Of a stretch of DNA of 34,306 nucleotides, positions 31,456-34,306 are shown piece after piece (within the stretch, counting starts at the first letter, position 1; each line of letters begins with the position of its first letter). The stretch is taken from contig JBCDGZ010000084.1 in assembly GCA_038750655.1 (NCBI GenBank), forward strand, positions 1 to 34,306, given 5' to 3'. Source of the DNA: JBCDGZ01 sp038750655 (GTDB lineage: Bacteria > Bacteroidota > Bacteroidia > Chitinophagales > Saprospiraceae). The notes beneath the pieces were generated by a model. It searched no databases. It saw nothing but the letters and a program-made list of their open reading frames with translations, and had not been told where the DNA came from. The position numbers and the translations under genes are program-made.

Positions 31456-34164
31456 ATGTCAGATATATTACTACGAGCGGTTTACCTACTCAAGAATAGA
31501 GGTCTAGTTACCATTATCTCTTTACTCCTCTCTTTTGGCTTATTAGCGCAAACCCCTTCATCTATTAATTATTCTATAGAGCAAGGTTTATTAAGCTCGG
31601 AGGTCTATTGTATGCTACAAGATAGGGCAGGGCACCTTTGGATCGGTACAGATAAAGGTCTCAATCGCTTTGATGGCTTTCGGATGGAATCCTACACAAC
31701 CGCAAATGGACTAGCAGATAAGAATGTATTACAGCTAGCCCAAGACCAGGATGGTAGAATATGGTTGCTATCCTATAACGGTAAACTCTCTTTTTGGAAA
31801 AATGGGAAATTTTATAATGAAGAAAATTGCGAGCTACTCAAAAACGCTAGCGCTAAAAGTTTTTTTGAGAGCTTTTTGCAAGACCGTAAAGGGGACCTGT
31901 GGTTTGGAACAAATGAGCATGGCTTATTTAAAATCAATAAGCGTGATCATCATAGGGAAGCGATTGCTTTTGCAAATGACCCAACAAGAAGGATCAAGGA
32001 AGAAATATCCTACATTTTTGAGGATTCTAATGGAGCCGTTTTTCATACTGGAGATAAAGGTATTTATCAAGTTATGGATAACAAATCACATTTAATCTAT
32101 TCAATACCTAATTATAAAACTAGAATAAACTGCTATTATGCTCCTAACCAAGAGGTCTTATACTTTACTGGAGAGAATAAGCTATTTTGTTATGTATTAA
32201 AGGAAAAGAAAGCTTTTTGTATACAGACCTTTCCATCTGTTAACATCATCAATAGAATTAGACGCAATAGTGGTGAAGAATTATGGCTAGCTACGGATAA
32301 TGGTGTATTCTTAGTAGATAGTAAAGGAAAAATCTCAGATCATTTATTGGAGGGGAAAAAAACATCTGATGTCCTTTTAGATGAAGAAGATAATTTATGG
32401 GTGTCGACTTTATATAGTGGCATCTACCTTATCAAAAACAGAGCTATCCTGAATTACGAAACCAAAGCAAAAAATGCTATACTCAAGAAAGGCAATGGGA
32501 TACTTTTTGGTGGCGCTGAGATGGAATTACACGAAATAGTGGACAATCACCTGATAAAAAAGCCACTCCATTTTAATAAAAATGTTTTTATATCCAGGCA
32601 AGATCAGATCAAAGTACTTGCAGAGGATACCAAGGGTAGGCTTTGGCTAGGGGCAAATCGAGGGCTTTTCAAGCTAGAAGAGGCAGAACTCCGCCTTCAG
32701 TATTATTCTGTAATCCATTCCATACATTTTGACAAATCGTATGTTTATTTCTCTCACCGTAAGGGGACCAGCAAAATAATGGGTGATGATCTAGAGCGAA
32801 TAAGTTTGGCTTTTCAAAAAAATATCCCTGTTTCAAAAAATCCAATTAGAAAATATATGATCAATAGTTTTACTATTGATACCACCAAGGCACAGTGTTT
32901 TTATAAAAAAGGGGAAAAAGAGCTGCTAGTAGGCACTGCAAAGGGGATGATGACGATAGAAGAGGGGCGTTTTCAATATCCGAAGGAGGGGCATCCCTTT
33001 CCCAAAGGAGACATCATCTCTATTAAAGAAAATAGTGAGGGCATTCTCTGGATTTTATATGCGAAGAAAGGCCTGTTCTATTATGATGCCGCTAAAGATG
33101 AGCTTGTTGCTGTAAAAGTAGCCGATGATTTGAAAAATCTAGCGTTCACGGCCATGGAATTAGATGAAAACCATGATGCTTGGCTGGCTTCCAATCATGG
33201 TTTATTTCATATAATAAAGCAAAAAGAACAGTTTGTACCGGAACATTTTCAGAAGACGCATGGATTACAAACCAACGATATCAATGATTTGACGCTGAAA
33301 AACGATGCACTGTGGCTAGCTACAACCCAAGGAATCACACTATTTCCTAGAAATTATCGAAAAAAGAAAATGGCTCCTCGGTTCTATATAGATTCAATTT
33401 ATGCCAATGGCAGCGTCTTGTCTTTGAAACAACCCTTATCCCTTTCTCATAAGAAAAATAACATTTCCGTCTCTTATCATGGAATTTCCTTCAAAGGGGA
33501 AGGAAAGCTTAGCTATCACTATAATTTAAGTGGTAAGCGATCGGAAGCGGGCGTATCGGAGAGCCGCCAACTCACTTTTAATGATCTGCCTCCGTCAGCA
33601 TATGAACTTATTATTTATGCTGTCGACTATGATGGAAATAAGAGTACTGTCCAAACAATCGCTTTTGACATCGCTGTTCCTTGGTGGCGAGAGTGGTGGG
33701 CCTTATCTACATTCTCAACCTTGATACTTATTTTTAGCTATCAATCTATTAAACATAGAAGAGTACGAAGAGACCAAGAGCTGATTCGAGAATCAACTAC
33801 AGTTCCTCCTCCTATTCTAAAACAAGAGCCGTTCATCATCCTGAAATCCGTATTAGATGGGAGTAATGTGAAAATCAACTTGGATGAAATTTTGTTTATT
33901 GCGGCAGCAAGGGATTATATGGAAATCCACTTAGCTACTCAAAAAATACTGGTGCGGTCAACAATGAAAGGGCTAGAAGAAAAACTACAGATTGCTCCCT
34001 CCTTAATCAGGATTCATAAATCTTATATAGCTAACCTAGAGCATGCAAGGGCAATTAAAAGGAATGAAATAAGGATCAATGATACCCTGCTTCCCATTAG
34101 TCGAACCTATAGTACAATTGTCAAAGAATACCTTAAAGCAATGGAGAAAAAGTCGGAAAATTAA
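31456..34164 (+). CDS. Membrane sensor/transcription factor: Reg_prop propeller, Y_Y_Y, TM, LytTR
   Basis: 902 residues. An N-terminal signal anchor (LVTIISLLLSFGLLAQ) is followed by two-component-regulator propeller strands: GHLWIGTDKGLNRFDG, GDLWFGTNEHGLFKI, EELWLATDNGVFLVD, GRLWLGANRGLFKLE, ALWLATTQGITLFP. A Y_Y_Y domain lies at about 655-750 (NISVSYHGISFKGEG, YELIIYAVDYDGN), with one membrane helix after WWREWWAL (about 752-772). The last 105 residues are a LytTR DNA-binding domain (DEILFIAAARDYMEIHL, TMKGLEEKL, IRIHKSYIANL). No histidine kinase or receiver domain is present, so a periplasmic signal would act directly on DNA-bound LytTR across the membrane. The gene is clearly AT-richer than its neighbours. 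Start is the ATG at 31456. Confidence 0.9.
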   Translation: MSDILLRAVYLLKNRGLVTIISLLLSFGLLAQTPSSINYSIEQGLLSSEVYCMLQDRAGHLWIGTDKGLNRFDGFRMESYTTANGLADKNVLQLAQDQDGRIWLLSYNGKLSFWKNGKFYNEENCELLKNASAKSFFESFLQDRKGDLWFGTNEHGLFKINKRDHHREAIAFANDPTRRIKEEISYIFEDSNGAVFHTGDKGIYQVMDNKSHLIYSIPNYKTRINCYYAPNQEVLYFTGENKLFCYVLKEKKAFCIQTFPSVNIINRIRRNSGEELWLATDNGVFLVDSKGKISDHLLEGKKTSDVLLDEEDNLWVSTLYSGIYLIKNRAILNYETKAKNAILKKGNGILFGGAEMELHEIVDNHLIKKPLHFNKNVFISRQDQIKVLAEDTKGRLWLGANRGLFKLEEAELRLQYYSVIHSIHFDKSYVYFSHRKGTSKIMGDDLERISLAFQKNIPVSKNPIRKYMINSFTIDTTKAQCFYKKGEKELLVGTAKGMMTIEEGRFQYPKEGHPFPKGDIISIKENSEGILWILYAKKGLFYYDAAKDELVAVKVADDLKNLAFTAMELDENHDAWLASNHGLFHIIKQKEQFVPEHFQKTHGLQTNDINDLTLKNDALWLATTQGITLFPRNYRKKKMAPRFYIDSIYANGSVLSLKQPLSLSHKKNNISVSYHGISFKGEGKLSYHYNLSGKRSEAGVSESRQLTFNDLPPSAYELIIYAVDYDGNKSTVQTIAFDIAVPWWREWWALSTFSTLILIFSYQSIKHRRVRRDQELIRESTTVPPPILKQEPFIILKSVLDGSNVKINLDEILFIAAARDYMEIHLATQKILVRSTMKGLEEKLQIAPSLIRIHKSYIANLEHARAIKRNEIRINDTLLPISRTYSTIVKEYLKAMEKKSEN

Positions 34165-34306
34165 CCCTCCGATCTCCTTTTCCATTCCAAGCTAAGGAGG
34201 CGGCCCTCCCTAACATTCGAATTGTACTCCTCTAACTTAAAATATCCCTTGCGGCTTGTCTTGATTTTCTTGCGACTTGTCTCAAAATACCTCCAAAACA
34301 GGGCAT
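34161..34306 (-). CDS. Possible C-terminal end of a convergent gene (partial)
   Basis: One minus-strand frame is open from the window edge to a TAA (34161-34163) and would encode 47 basic residues, with ALFWRYFETSRKK near the left and LSLEWKRRSEG at the end. It would overlap the LytTR gene by three bases tail to tail. An open frame of this length is not rare by chance, and no family is recognised. Confidence 0.3.
   Translation of the reverse strand, partial: ALFWRYFETSRKKIKTSRKGYFKLEEYNSNVREGRLLSLEWKRRSEG
34248..34282. repeat. 14-base direct repeat spaced 21 bp
   Basis: CTTGCGGCTTGTCT at 34248-34261 and CTTGCGACTTGTCT at 34269-34282, 13 of 14 identical and exactly 21 bp apart start to start (two helical turns). 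This is the geometry of LytTR binding sites, and it lies about 85 bases after a LytTR gene. Alternatively it is a 7-codon internal repeat of the possible minus-strand gene (TSRK twice). Confidence 0.5.

Noticed and set aside
1..34306. tRNA, rRNA, CRISPR, integrase or transposase genes marking a genomic island
   Set aside because: None seen by reading both strands; the island-like character of 21875-34164 rests on gene content and the AT-rich last gene only.

Overview
The window looks like chromosome from a Bacteroidota bacterium, most likely of the Saprospiria/Lewinella type. The support is: two secreted proteins with type IX secretion (T9SS) C-terminal signals of types A and B, a PorV/PorQ-family beta-barrel gene, a propeller/Y_Y_Y/LytTR regulator, MetX plus MetZ for methionine synthesis, almost no Shine-Dalgarno sequences, and several matches to the Bacteroidota -7 promoter box TAnnTTTG. 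Taxonomy is inferred from gene content only.

Layout. (1) 1-6854: the tail of an unidentified gene, then a giant secreted multidomain protein (Asn-rich repeats, two C-type lectin domains, HYR modules, thrombospondin-3-like calcium repeats on a 201-bp tandem array, T9SS type A tail) closed by a clear terminator. (2) 7086-8455: a PorV/PorQ-family gene bracketed by two near-identical 121-bp palindromic elements. (3) 8480-11087, minus strand: a sulfatase-fold membrane enzyme (LTA synthase/MdoB type) and a Uma2-family nuclease-like protein that lacks a catalytic Glu. (4) 11564-17511: a surface-protein operon (sortilin/BNR propeller, lipoprotein, T9SS type B protein). (5) 17512-20202, minus strand: pyrE, an M42 aminopeptidase and a UbiA-like membrane protein, with a Nudix hydrolase divergent from pyrE. 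(6) 21177-21557: a small exported protein resembling a free-standing sorting domain.

(7) 21875-31323 is the most interesting part. A type IV restriction system of EVE-McrB plus McrC is split by three housekeeping-type genes (OsmC, MetZ, MetX). McrB has a terminator-like hairpin after it, and a new promoter-like element precedes OsmC. McrC overlaps metX by ATGA, so the nuclease subunit looks translationally tied to the methionine operon. Directly downstream is a two-gene unit: a ParA/MinD-type ATPase without a ParB partner, and a 1033-residue protein combining an N-terminal TPR-like region resembling the TRAFs-binding part of ASK-type kinases, a complete patatin lipase domain and five C-terminal membrane helices. 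This pair is the best candidate here for an undescribed defence or conflict system: an NTPase with a membrane-embedded phospholipase effector beside a restriction system.

(8) 31456-34164: an AT-rich gene for a one-piece membrane sensor/transcription factor (Reg_prop propeller, Y_Y_Y, one membrane helix, LytTR). It is followed by a 21-bp-spaced direct repeat and what may be the end of a convergent gene running off the window.

No tRNA, rRNA, CRISPR array or intact transposase gene was seen.
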